From positions 248,001 through 312,000 of the forward strand of contig JACGCM010002394.1 of NCBI GenBank assembly GCA_014058105.1: a stretch of 64,000 nucleotides of DNA. Direction: 5' to 3'. Numbering within the stretch: the first letter of the stretch is position 1; each line of letters starts with the position of its first letter. Made by a program: the position numbers and the translations under genes. The notes under the pieces were generated by a model. The model was not told the DNA's origin and ran no database searches. It saw only the letters and a list, made by a program, of their open reading frames with translations. Shown here in pieces: positions 55,530-64,000 of this stretch. This DNA comes from Kingdonia uniflora (taxonomy: Eukaryota > Streptophyta > Magnoliopsida > Ranunculales > Circaeasteraceae).

Positions 55530-58512
55530 TTGCCTTAAATTGTTGACTCGGGTGCAACCGATAATATGATTGGTATGTCTACTCTTTTCCGGTCTTATGC
55601 TTCTAGTTCATGGCGACAGACTGTTTGTCTTGCCAATGGAACCGAGACTTCTATTGCAGGTAAGGGTTGTATCCCAATTACAAATTCCATTTCTTTACAT
55701 GATGTCCCTCAGTTGGATACTAATCTTCTTTCTGTTAGTAAAATTACCAGAAATAAAAACTGTAGTATAACGTATCATGGAGAGGGTGGTCTTTATTTCC
55801 TGGATGGACATGTCTCTTATATTTCTCCTCAAGCTAGTTAAAGTCTTTGTCTAGTAGTGAAAATGTAAAATTGTGCTACGTTGACATCACTGCTTAGGTC
55901 ATATTTCCTTTGAGTATCTATGTTATTTGTTTTCGTCTTTCTTTTCCAAAGTATCCATGTTTGATTTGTCTTGTGGGACGTGTGAACTGGTTAAACATCA
56001 TTATAACACGTATCCCTTGAGTATTAATAAAACTTCTTGTGCATTCGGATGTTTGGGGTCCTGCCCCCGTTACCTCTAGTTTAGGATTTCGTTATTTTGT
56101 GTTGTTCATTGATGATTTTTCGAGGTGTACTTGGGTTTATTTGATGAAATCCAAAGATGAGGTCTTATCTATTTTCCAAACATTCACCGCAATGGTTCGT
56201 ACTCAGTTTGAGAAAACTATTAAAGTTTTTCGTTCTGATTAGGGTGGAGAATTTATGTCCCAAGGTCTTCTCAAATTCTGCAATATCAATGACATTGAGC
56301 ATCAAACCTCTAATACAAAAACTCTACAGCAAAATGGTAAATCGGAAAAGAAAAATTGATAGATTCTTGATCTTGCTCATGCTATGTCTATTGGCATGAA
56401 TGTCCCCTCACGTTTTTGGTTTGACGTTGTTCTTACTGTGGTGTTTCTTATAACAGGTCTCCGTATCGAGTTATTGGTTTTTGCACCCCGTATTTTATCC
56501 TTTATCATAATCGTTCTTGGGTGAATATGTTTGTCCAAGTCACTGGGTCAGCCTCTAAACTAGATCCTCGTGCCTTGAAATATATATTCTTGGGTTACTC
56601 TCATGCTCACAAGGGTTATAGATGCTTCCGTCCCTCATCCTGTTGTCATTTCATCTCTATGAACGTTACTTTCTTTAAATGCGCTCCGTTCTTTATGAAC
56701 GGTGTTCTCTATCAGGTGAAGTGTTTTCCAGTTCGTCCTCTTTTTTTGAAGATTTATCTTCTCTTCTTTCAGATCCACTTCCGTTGAGTATTCCGAGTGA
56801 GCCTGCAACCCCACCTTTAGTTTTGCCTTTAATTTCACGTCCTTTACAGGTTTATATTCGACGACATCCAGGGCACCAACCTCCTTCACCAGACTATTAA
56901 GCATCCTCTGTAGCTCCAGGTCTACCACCTGCCACCGATTCACCTTTATCAGGTATTGAACCTTCTCCTACTGCTTCTATACCAGTTACTAGTGATGATG
57001 ATTTACCTATTTTTCATAGTGATGATAATAGACCAATTGCTATTCGTAAAGAGAAGTGTAATGCAGGGAAGCCTGATAGATATTCAGATACAACGGTTTA
57101 TTCTATTGCTGATTATACTTCAAATCATCATTTATCTCCTACTTACAAAGTTTTTTTAGTTTTTTTCTCTTTGGTTGATATACCACGTACAAGTGGCAGA
57201 TACGTTAGCCAAACCTCATTGCAAGGCTGCGATGTTGAAAGAATTACATGCATTTGAGATTAATAATACTTGGTCATTGGTTTCTCTTCTGCCTGGACGT
57301 ACATCAGTCAGATGTAAATGGGTGTTTACGGTTAAAGAAAATCCTGATGGAATGGTAAGCAGGTATAAGGTTCGTTTAGTTGCCAAGGGGTATGTACAAA
57401 TACATGGTGTTGATTATCAGGAGGTGTTTGCTCTTGTGGCCAAGATGAATACTATTTGACTCATCTTCTCTATTGCTGTATTGAAATTTTGGTCCCTTTT
57501 CCAGATGGATGTGAATAAAGCCTTTCTGAATGGAATATTATAAGAAGAGGTCTATATGTCTCCACCTCCAGGTTTTCGTCTCGCTTCTGCTTTCGGCTTG
57601 GTATGTAAGTTAATAAAGTCCATCTATGAGCTTAAGCAGCCTCCTCATACTTGGGCTGATATATTTGGTACTTTGGCTATGTTTCGAGTAGTGCTGACCA
57701 TACTTTATTTCTTCAACATTTTGGTAGGAAGGCTATTGTATTTCTTGTCTATATTGATGATATTGTTATTACAAGAGATGATATTCAGGGTATTAGTGAC
57801 CTGAAATCTTATCTCTGTACCCGTTTCCAGGTAAATGATCTTAGTCCCTTGCGTTATTTCCTTAGGATTGAAGTTGCTCATTCTAGTTATGGTATTTTTA
57901 TCTCTCAGAGAAAGTACATTCTTGATCTTCTCTCTACTTCAAGATAGCTTGCATGTCGTTCTGCTGATACATCTTTAGAACTGAATTATTGCCTAACCGA
58001 CTTTGAGGGGGAGTTATTAGGGGATATTGGGCAGTACTAGCAGCTTGTTGGGAAGCTCATCTATATTTCTCTTACCCATCCTGATATTGCATGTGGTTTG
58101 AGTTCTTAGTCAGTTTATGCACAAGCCGCGTCTTCCCCATCTCCAGGCAGTTATTCGTGTTCTTCGGTATCCCAAGGGGAGTCATGGTCATGGCATTTTA
58201 TTCAGAGCTCATGGTCATTCTCTAGTCGAGGCTTGGAGTGATGCTGACTATCCTGGTTCATTATCTGATTGTCGCTCCACTTTTGGTTATTGTACCACTA
58301 TTGGTGGTAATTTGGTTATATGACAGAGTAAGAAATAAGATGTTTTCAGGTACAGTGTAGAAGTCGAGTACAAGGCCATGACTCAAGGTATTTGTAAGTT
58401 AATTTGGCTTAAGCGTCTTCTACAAGAGCTTCAAATATCGGTCTCTCTTCCTATGATCCTCTATTGTGATAATAAATCTGCTATTAACATATTGGCTATG
58501 TTGAGAATCGAG
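55530..58512 (+). pseudogene. Copia pol: protease, integrase, RT, RNase H (decayed)
   Basis: The protease/integrase junction reads IVDSGATDNMIG (about 55538; DSGA is the Copia active site), then LHDVPQLDTNLLSVSKI. The integrase core shows HSDVWGPAP (56040), FIDDFSRCTWVY and FRSD*GGEF. The RT shows NNTWSLVSLLPGRTSVRCKW (57265), QMDVNKAFLNG (57502), SPPPGFR and SIYELKQPPHTW. The catalytic VYIDDIVI is intact at about 57748. RNase H shows WSDADYPGSLSDCRSTFGYC (58225) and YCDNKSAIN (58464), then the frame ends. At least a dozen stops or frameshifts. Confidence 0.8.
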
Positions 58513-58514
58513 GC

Positions 58515-59085
58515 TCTAATGGCCAAATTCCGTAGCTCGATATGATTAGGAATTAACTATCACACCAATATTCCTGCAACAATACGTTAATATAAAGCAA
58601 GAAATTGAAACATGTGTTTTTAGTGTGAAAAACCTCTGAATAGGCACGACCTCGTATGGAGGATTTTTGTAACAGTATATTTATTGCTTGGGATGGATAT
58701 CTTTATTACAAGTGATCTCTAGAATATAAAAATGTTTGTGATCTCGTAAATAAGAAATTTGAGTAATTTTTCTGGTCCCTGTCTCTTCTGGAACTTTTTT
58801 TTTTTTTATGTGTTTCCCAATACTCTTCGTCATACTGGAGCACATCTTCTGAATAATGTGGTTAGTGACAGTTGATTGTATAACTGATGAGTTCGTGAGA
58901 GACAGGTATTTTTGATTGAATAACGTTTTTTGGGTTTAGCTCGACACATGTTCTTGAGTAGTTTGTGGGGCTGGGTAGAATGTTTGACTGGAGTGTTATG
59001 TGCTAAAATTTCATGAGCCTGAGATGGAGGTAAATTAAACTGAGTGAGCTTGATTATGAGTGAGGTCGAGGAATAAGTCACTACA
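58515..59085 (-). repeat. 3' LTR of right Tat element (571 bp)
   Basis: On the minus strand it starts TGTAGTGACTTATTCC just after the polypurine tract and ends at about GGCCATTAGA. It shares CACGAACTCATCAGTT and CACTAACCACATTATTC blocks with the left LTR. Confidence 0.75.
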
Positions 59086-59098
59086 ATCGCCCCCTCAC
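59086..59098 (-). other. Polypurine tract of right Tat element
   Basis: Minus strand GTGAGGGGGCGAT followed by the LTR TGTAGTGA. The same layout as 3186-3198 and 18405-18418. Confidence 0.75.
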
Positions 59099-59319
59099 AA
59101 TCCAAGTCACGAGTGGCTTTGGTTGAGAAAGAATATGTAAAAAATTATAATTTCAAAATGGAGCAATGATGGCATTTGACTGGGTGGAAGTTACGTGATA
59201 TTGGGAAGTGATGGGTATTAAATGATGATGCGGATGTACGTGACAGTTGAGTTTGAATAGTCGGGTCCGTAATAAATGATGACGTTTGGGAAAACGTATC
59301 TGCACAATAAAGTTAGGGT

Positions 59320-59327
59320 TATATAAA
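59320..59327 (+). promoter_or_regulatory. TATA box upstream of right antisense ORF 1a
   Basis: TATATAAA in the context GGGTTATATAAAAAGTACC, 54-61 bp before the ATG at 59381. The left element has the same string in front of the homologous ORF. Confidence 0.6.
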
Positions 59328-59380
59328 AAGTACCTTGATCAATTTTTTGGAATAATTCTTGCATGCGTACCTTACCTGAG

Positions 59381-59810
59381 ATGGTGAAAACTCGGAGTAT
59401 GGTTCTTGAAGAAAAGAATGCGTCTGAAACGCAGAGGTTGAAGTTGAAGTACTTTGGCGATCGTTCCTTGGAAATGGTGATCCCAGCCCATGTTCCTCCG
59501 TCGTACCAAGGCTTGTCGGGAGAGGATGCGGTTGAAGCTGAGGAAGATTTCTACTATAAGTGGAGATTTCATATTTTTGTCTTGACGGGCGAGGAACGTT
59601 GGGCCTGTCTTCGCACCCTTGCGGAAGACAGGGTTAGTGGTTCATATGCAGGGAAAAGTATATCAGCTGGGCAGATATACTGATTTCTTGTGTTGTCGTC
59701 TATTCTAATCTCGGGCCCTCTTCATCTCTACCAACTCTTGGTGATGGTGGTTATAGAAGAGGCGGTGTTGGCAGTGGAGGAGGAGAATGGGAAGGGGGAT
59801 CTTACTGAAG
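59381..59810 (+). CDS. Right Tat antisense ORF 1a
   Basis: Open from the ATG at 59381 (MVKTRSMVLEEKNASETQ) to a stop at about 59683, about 100 codons; an in-frame ATG upstream at 59363 also exists. The domain shows PPSYQGLSGEDAVEAEEDFY, W-R-F-H-I-F and EERWACLRTLAED. Beyond a likely splice donor near 59632 (AGACAGG|GTTAGTGG), a Gly-rich segment at about 59715-59800 (SSLPTLGDGGYRRGGVGSGG) probably forms the C-terminal exon. Best preserved member of the family shared with 2867, 18164 and 36803. Function unknown; acidic, possibly protein- or RNA-binding through the Gly-rich tail (inference). Confidence 0.55.
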
Positions 59811-60502
59811 CATTTCCATTGTGGTTTTGCGCTCGGAAAACTTTTCATCTTGTTTTGTGGGTTCCAACACTGAGTCTACTGCTTGCATAATCTTCACTTG
59901 GAGTCCGACTGGGCTTCAATCGAGCCATGTGAGGGAAGATTTTTGTTGGTTCTAATGTCTTCTTTGCATCATGGTAAAAAATTACTGAAATAAGAAGAAC
60001 TGGAAAGCATGGCACCTCGCCGTGCCATCATGACCTGTAGCTTTTAACAAACAGGGAGAACTTGTTATCTGTAAAGTACCTGGAATTTGGTGCTGGACGG
60101 ATATCATTCTGTTGTATTCTTGTGTGAAAACTTGTTATCTGTAAATCGTATGTAACATCTTTTGACATGAATAAAAGTTAATATTTATTAAACTGTGCAT
60201 AAAAAAACTTCTTTATATTAAACTGACTTGTGTCGTATGTTGGTAGAAGAATTTCTGATAAATGATGAAACAATGTTGTAATGCCATTCGAGCCGATGTG
60301 AATACGAACTGAGCACTTCGTGCTGATATAAATGCTTTGTGATAGAAATTATAGTAAATATGTAAATTCGAGTTGTTTCAGGTCGATAGACCATTGTGTG
60401 TATTAGTGAGGGGATAAATTATAATGAGTGGCTCCAAGATTTTGGGTTTCTGTTACGTGATATTAGGTAAAAATTGAGTAAGAGGAATTGATTGAGAAAT
60501 CT

Positions 60503-60510
60503 TATAAATA
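60503..60510 (+). promoter_or_regulatory. TATA box upstream of right antisense ORF 1b
   Basis: TATAAATA in the context CTTATAAATACTG, 40-47 bp before the ATG at 60550. The matching box in the left element is at 1688-1695. Confidence 0.5.
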
Positions 60511-60549
60511 CTGATAGCATGACCTGGAAAAATTCGGGGGAAGGTTAGG

Positions 60550-60843
60550 ATGGTTCGGACTCATTCTCAGAGGATTCGTCATGCTGTAAAAGGTCGATTG
60601 GCTATAAAAACTGCTGAAGTACGGGAGAGAATTTTTGGCTCTCTCGGTTACGATGCTGAGTTACCAATGATGGCATGTCAGCTCGAAGAGTTAGATACCA
60701 GGAGTAGAGAACTTGAGAATGCCCGTTACTTTTATGAGTAATTCTTTCGTGTATTCATGAGGGATTCGGCAGAACAAGAAAGGTTGGTGGGTTTAATCGC
60801 TGAAGTGGATATCGATTTTGAGGATATGAGGGTCGGCGAATGA
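60550..60843 (+). pseudogene. Right Tat antisense ORF 1b
   Basis: Starts MVRTHSQRIRHAVKGRLAIK, continues GYDAELPM and ENARYFYE, then one in-frame TAA at 60739, after which the frame stays open (FRVFMRDSAEQERLVGLI) to about 60841. The left copy at 1650-1323 has sense codons at the position of this stop, so TAA is a mutation. Its organisation parallels ORF 1a (MVxT start, acidic middle, aromatic-rich end), suggesting an ancient duplication. Function unknown. Confidence 0.55.
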
Positions 60844-61324
60844 TGTGATTAGATGCTGGTTGCTTTAAGTCTTCCAGGGTTGTGGTAGATAGTGTGTAGA
60901 GTGCTTTCTTATGAATCAAATAAATGCTGGAATGCAGCAGAAATAATATAAGTCAATCGGATCCTTAATAGGGGATAATTTGTTTTGAGACTGTTCAGAT
61001 AACTTTTTTAAATAAATTTGAATATTTGTACGATTTTGTAAATGACGTCAATCGCTATAAGTATGATAAACAAGGACTGTGAAATAAAAATACGTGAATG
61101 CAGAAGCTTGTAGTTTTGTTTTATAGAAAAAAGGACATAAAGCTCTGACATCCCACAGTGCGAGTCATTATGAGTGAGGGGAGGCCAAGAAAAGATATGG
61201 AAAGAGGGGAAAAAATATGTTAAAAAATGAGGAGAGTTGTAACGATGGAAATGTTGTTTTATCGAAAAGGTAAAAGGCGTCTGATATAGAGAGTGAAAAG
61301 GATGCCTCGGTTCTGGAATCGAGG
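60844..61324. other. Spacer between antisense ORFs 1b and 2, no gene recognised
   Basis: AT-rich, no coding similarity on either strand. It presumably contains the 3' UTR of ORF 1b and the promoter of ORF 2. A convincing TATA box is not seen here, unlike the left element at 1036. Confidence 0.35.
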
Positions 61325-63780
61325 ATGGTTCGTGCGAGGAGCAATAAATGCCAGTCGCATGAGAGAGAAAGGATAAATAGTTCTTCGTCTCCAAACAATC
61401 GTTTTGTCGTAAAAAAATTGGAGAGCACTCAGAGAGAAAGGCAAAAAATCAGGGGAATCAATCAAGAGTTATCTGAAGACGATAAAGGGTTAAAGAGAGC
61501 AAACGGTTCGGGATCTCGTAGGTGGGAATACAACAGTGTTGTGAGGGGAAAGCTTGACTCTACTCCCGATTCGCATCCGGATACTGAAGGTTAGCAAAGA
61601 TATATGCAATATACTTTGATTTTCTATAGTTTAAAGATATGTGTTATACGTGAATGACTGATCAGAGATATATGTTGAATATATATATATATATACATAG
61701 ATGGAAGAATGATAAATACCTTAACCTGTATGTAGGTCGACCGTGAGAGACATCTGTGTAGGTTGAAATAGCCCTGTAAAATCTGTTTTAAGATGGGTAG
61801 GTCGTCTGTTGATAAGGTTTCGACCTCTGGTAGGACGAATGAGTCTGATAACAGAGGGGAAGGAGGATTGGAACAATTCTCGGGCTTCCCTGGTTAGTTG
61901 GTGTCTTACCCTCCGGGTTCTGATGCTTTCAGAGAATTTTGTAAAGCTAAAGGTGTTATATGAGGAAAGTGGGGTAAATGTGTAGAGTTTGCCGATAGGC
62001 AGTTTAGGAGTTGTGCGGTAACGGAGGGGGGAAAGTATTTTTACCTTTTGGCATATTTGGAAACAGAAAAACGAGATAGGGGTATAGATGAATCGATCTC
62101 GTTAGAGTTTTTTGATGGGGATGTCCGGAGTGACCTTTCTGAGGGTTTTCTGTATTACCTATCTCAATTAGAGTATGGGTTGAACCTCCCCCTCACCAAT
62201 TTGGCGAAGGGGGTAATGAATGCAATATGTAACCATCTAAATGATAGGTGAGAAAGGGAGAAAAAATGAGGAGGATAACCCCTGAGGACGTTCTGCAGTT
62301 TTACGGGGTAAAGAATTTTAAGGCCAGTGGGGGCTCATATTTCTGTACGAGTGTTACTCGGCGTCGTTTTTTCGATTTGAATTCAGCAGGTCAAACTTAG
62401 AATGACAACATAATATGGGTGAAGGGTAATTGCCTTCAAAGAGATGACGAGGAACTTTTGGACCTTCAAATTTAGATCTGTAAAGCAAAGTAAGTGTAGA
62501 CAGGCATAGATTGAATTATTGTTATGTTTCTTTGACAAGTGTAGTTGATAGAAAAATATGTTATTGCAGGTGTGAAGTCTACAGTGGAAAAGAAAGAGTC
62601 TTTGTTGGACGAGGTTGCGGAGGAGGAGACTGAACTCGAACTGGTCTTGGGGGAACTCGGCCTGAGTAGAAAGAAGATAGCTGAAAGTAGGTCGAAAAAA
62701 GTTGTAAATAGGTCGAAAAAAATTGCAAAAGCTCAGTCTACTAGGTCGATGATGAATGCCGATGAAGGAAAAAGGCAAACGAGTGGAGAGGAGGTTCGGG
62801 CTAAGACTCTTGGTTCGGGCAGTTCAGCTCAACCGAACCTTACGACGAGTAAAATAGCCCAAAAGTTTCTGAAGAGACAGATAAGAAAGGCTTTGCCTGC
62901 CTCTGGTACCACTATAAGTGACAAGGTCGCGCAAGGGAAGAGGAGGGTTGAGCCTTTGGGGGGCTCAGGAAAGAAGGTTGCTGAGGGGCGATCTGCTTCA
63001 GTGGATGACCTCAAAGAGGTCGACGAAAGGGCTAGGTTAGCGATTCTACAAGGAAAGGAAGATACGAGCCAGATGGTAAGTTTATATTATAAGATATAAA
63101 TGTTTAATATACTTCGAGCTAGTAACTGAGATTGATATAATATTTGCAGGTTGCTCGTCTTGTCAAGGGGATTTGGCTCAGTATAGAAGAATAGGAATCT
63201 GAGCTGAAGAAGGCAAAAAGCGAGCTGGAGAAAATCCTCGCTCGAGCCAAGGCTGACGCTCTGAAAAGAGTCAAGCAACTGAAGGCCGCTCACGCCGTGG
63301 CGACCAGCCAGTTACAGGTCGAGGCAAAGGCCAATTTAGACGAGATGGCTGAGGAGCGTGACAGACTAGGTCTTCACTTGATGATGAAGGGTTACTCTCA
63401 GGAGGAGGTGGATGCCATTAAGGCTAACACCTATACTGAGGAAGAAGAGGATGAAGCAGAAGTACTGGGGGTTGTGGATGGTCTGGATGGTGTCTTCCCC
63501 CAAACGGTGCTTGATATCCAAGGGGACGATGCTGAGCTCCCAAAAGGTGGGAGTGAGAAAGTAGGGTAGACATGTGTTTTGTCAAAATATTTGTAAGTTA
63601 TATAACTTCTGCGTGGGAAATAAACTTCTGTATGTTGACTTTGTTTATAAATCTTTTGTAGGTAGTTAGAGAGATGAGTTTCAGGATAAATGACCTAGAA
63701 TCTGGACTTGCCAGGGAAAAAGAGACCTCAAAATCCCTGTTGTCTGCGCAAGCGGAGTTGCAGGTTAAATTGGAATAGGT
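61325..63780 (+). pseudogene. Right Tat antisense ORF 2, spliced (PF04195-like plus coiled coil)
   Basis: The first exon (61325-about 61591) is basic and Ser-rich and ends at a GT donor. After an intron whose acceptor (TTTTAAG) lies at about 61793, the second exon begins MGRSSVDKVSTSGRTNE and carries LVSYPPGSDAFREFCKAK (one stop before it), YFYLLAYLETEKRDRGIDES and LEYGLNLPLTNLAKGVM. A further part has RRFFDLNSAGQT (about 62360). The exon 62570-63075 is Lys/Glu-rich. A clean intron follows (GTAAGTTT ... TTTGCAG, 63076-63149), then a coiled-coil exon with LHLMMKGYSQEEVDAIKANT and an acidic tail to 63569. A last exon after 63660 has LESGLAREKETSKSLLSAQA. The left element holds the start of the same gene, the middle one its later exons. 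A few stops. Confidence 0.6.
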
Positions 63781-64000
63781 TGTTCAATCTTCATGTTATA
63801 CCAACGCTAAGTTAAGTAAATAGGATAGAAATGCATACCAAAAATCTAACGCTATTAATACCGAATAGGATATCAAAAGTGCGTACCTTATACGCCAAAA
63901 GAATATTCATGAAGTGTTCATCTGAGAATGGACTCCAAACTTTTAATCTTATAGTACTTGGAAACAGATGCTTAGAAAACACGTAATCTCTTAGAATGGT
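63781..64000. other. Window end, antisense ORF continuation, degraded
   Basis: Low-complexity AT-rich sequence with stops in all frames. It presumably lies between the antisense gene and pol of the right-hand Tat element. Confidence 0.3.

Larger units (their letters stand above)
54076..58514 (+). mobile_element. Ty1/Copia element with short LTR, 3' end cut by a Tat element
   Basis: The 5' LTR (54076-54205) is followed by a primer-binding site, gag with a degraded zinc knuckle, protease/integrase, RT and RNase H, in the Copia order (integrase before RT). The element stops inside RNase H at about 58514, where the right-hand Tat LTR begins. Its 3' LTR must lie beyond the window or be lost. Many stops and frameshifts. 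Confidence 0.8.
58515..64000 (-). mobile_element. Right Tat-lineage element, 3' part (runs off window)
   Basis: Minus-strand element: 3' LTR 59085-58515, polypurine tract 59098-59086, then the antisense ORFs, which read on the + strand (59381-63780). gag-pol would lie beyond 64000. LTR and antisense ORFs match the left element (1-3812), so the two are one subfamily in opposite orientation. It interrupts Copia RNase H at 58514. Confidence 0.8.

Noticed and set aside
60844..61430. Minus-strand ORFs of 68-128 codons rich in Phe/Ser/His
   Set aside because: They run over the + strand exon at 61325 and its promoter region in unrelated frames, with no homologue in the left Tat element.

Overview
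This window is plant nuclear DNA, almost certainly from a eudicot. The evidence is one intact DYW-type pentatricopeptide-repeat (PPR) gene with a GT-AG intron and a probable organelle-targeting N-terminus, surrounded by plant transposable-element families: Athila- and Tat-lineage Ty3/Gypsy elements, a Ty1/Copia element, L1-type LINEs, a Mutator-like element with an Ulp1 protease gene, CACTA elements and a Harbinger-like element. The species cannot be named from sequence alone. Nearly every transposon ORF carries stops or frameshifts; the PPR gene is the only clearly functional host gene.

Layout. 1-3812 is the 3' part of a Tat-lineage retrotransposon on the + strand: antisense ORFs, polypurine tract, 3' LTR. 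3813-22501 is an Athila-type element (gag, protease, RT, RNase H, integrase, 3' LTR) broken at 7807/19113 by a second, different Tat element (7808-19112). That element has its own gag-pol, a four-copy 193-bp tandem repeat, antisense ORFs and a 3' LTR, but no 5' LTR. 22512-47601 is a Mutator-like element of about 25 kb, with inverted termini and a 9-10 bp target-site duplication. It carries a mudrA-type transposase (+), a small coiled-coil ORF present twice (-), a zinc-finger ORF (+), an ORF related to the Tat antisense ORFs (+), a long repeat array and an Ulp1-type protease gene (-). It has been hit by two CACTA elements and a 5'-truncated LINE. The PPR gene (47786-51258) starts only 184 bp beyond the Mutator-like end; its intron is mostly a Harbinger-like element. 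52520-54070 is a decayed LINE. 54076-58514 is a Copia element with a 130-bp LTR. 58515-64000 is a third Tat element on the minus strand, same subfamily as the left one; only its 3' LTR and antisense ORFs are in view.

Most notable points. (1) All three Tat elements carry a multi-ORF antisense cluster that seems to be a set of real transcription units: TATA boxes stand 30-90 bp upstream of the ORF starts, and splice sites match between elements. (2) One of these antisense ORF types, a domain of roughly 80 residues plus a glycine-rich tail, also occurs inside the Mutator-like element, so class I and class II elements share a gene family. (3) The Mutator-like element is saturated with a short motif (TCATTTGT) whose orientation flips once near 36.2 kb, apparently where rightward and leftward genes meet.

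All calls come from reading the sequence and from remembered family features. No database search or alignment program was run.
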